Of a DNA stretch of 38,682 nt, positions 38,626 through 38,682 are shown one piece after another. Location of the stretch: contig SVDC01000037.1 in NCBI GenBank assembly GCA_015058045.1, forward strand, positions 1 through 38,682, written 5' to 3'. A model generated the notes under the pieces. It ran no database searches. It was not told where the DNA came from and saw only the letters and a program-made list of their open reading frames with translations. Position numbers and translations under genes: made by a program. Within the stretch, counting starts at the first letter, position 1. Every line of letters begins with the position of its first letter. This stretch comes from Cellulosilyticum sp. GTDB taxonomy: Bacteria; Bacillota; Clostridia; Lachnospirales; Cellulosilyticaceae.

Positions 38626-38682
38626 AGGTCAAACCCTCGAACCGTTAGTATTGGTCACCTGAATGTATTACTACACTTACAG
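38626..38682 (-). rRNA. 23S rRNA, 3' end (partial)
   Basis: The minus strand reads GTGACCAATACTAACGGTTC followed by GAGGGTTTGACC, the conserved 3' end of Firmicute 23S rRNA. The gene continues beyond the window edge. No 5S rRNA gene lies between it and the tRNA genes. Confidence 0.9.

Noticed and set aside
1..38682. CRISPR arrays, transposases, prophage genes, restriction or toxin-antitoxin loci
   Set aside because: Looked for on both strands; no repeat-spacer pattern and no recognisable protein of these classes.

Overview
The window looks like a chromosomal segment of a low-GC, anaerobic, spore-forming Firmicute of class Clostridia. This rests on the AT-rich sequence, SpoVG, CwlD, two CotF-like coat proteins, a pyruvate formate-lyase pair, a clostridial-type MurC (EACEYCDSF motif), DUF951/DUF1858/DUF1540 proteins and the yybS-gdpP-rplI-dnaB and rpsF-ssb-rpsR clusters. 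A relative of Lachnospiraceae or Cellulosilyticum is my inference; the sequence alone does not name the species. Nearly everything is housekeeping; no phage, transposase, CRISPR array or defence locus was seen.

Layout. 1-2.0 kb: coat-like proteins, a GNAT acetyltransferase and spoVG. 2.2-5.5 kb: glgD, glgC and the purine repressor purR, all on the minus strand. 5.7-10.8 kb, plus strand: murC, a DnaD/DnaI helicase-loading pair and a MocR-type regulator. 10.9-16.6 kb, minus strand: cwlD, an alpha/beta hydrolase, a membrane-anchored SH3-GH18 hydrolase, a Bax-inhibitor-1 protein and purA. 17.1-19.0 kb, plus strand: a CBS/DRTGG pyrophosphatase and a DUF1858 protein. 19.1-21.6 kb: a LytTR-DUF3021-ABC transporter operon. 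21.8-26.5 kb: DUF1540, mecA, pflB and pflA. 26.5-34.7 kb, minus strand: a MerR regulator, dnaB, rplI, gdpP, yybS-like, rpsR, ssb, rpsF, a second ssb and DUF951. 34.8-36.7 kb: a second LytTR-DUF3021 operon headed by an alpha/beta hydrolase. 36.9-38.7 kb: seven tRNA genes and the 3' end of a 23S rRNA gene, all minus strand.

Regulatory layer. Two themes stand out. First, purR and purA each carry an inverted pair of PurBox-like sites with the same 18-bp spacing, so PurR probably represses itself and purA. Second, both LytTR operons have 9-bp direct repeats of a TAAGTTGCC/TAAG(A/T)T(G/A)CA type with a 21-bp period, on the same strand and at almost the same distance (35-36 bp) from a -10 box. They look like two complete LytTR regulatory systems (stand-alone LytTR domain plus DUF3021 membrane partner). 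One controls an ABC-2 exporter. The other controls a membrane-anchored serine hydrolase, and this is the least familiar arrangement in the window.

The tRNA region contains an exact 220-bp direct repeat (tRNA-Asn/tRNA-Cys plus spacer) 1,071 bp apart, enclosing an orphan membrane-anchored ORF. The seven-gene cluster is fed by a near-consensus promoter just after the 23S gene. No 5S rRNA gene is seen there and no tRNA encodes its CCA end.

Start codons were moved inward from the longest open frame wherever a ribosome-binding site made the choice clear; this is stated in each entry.
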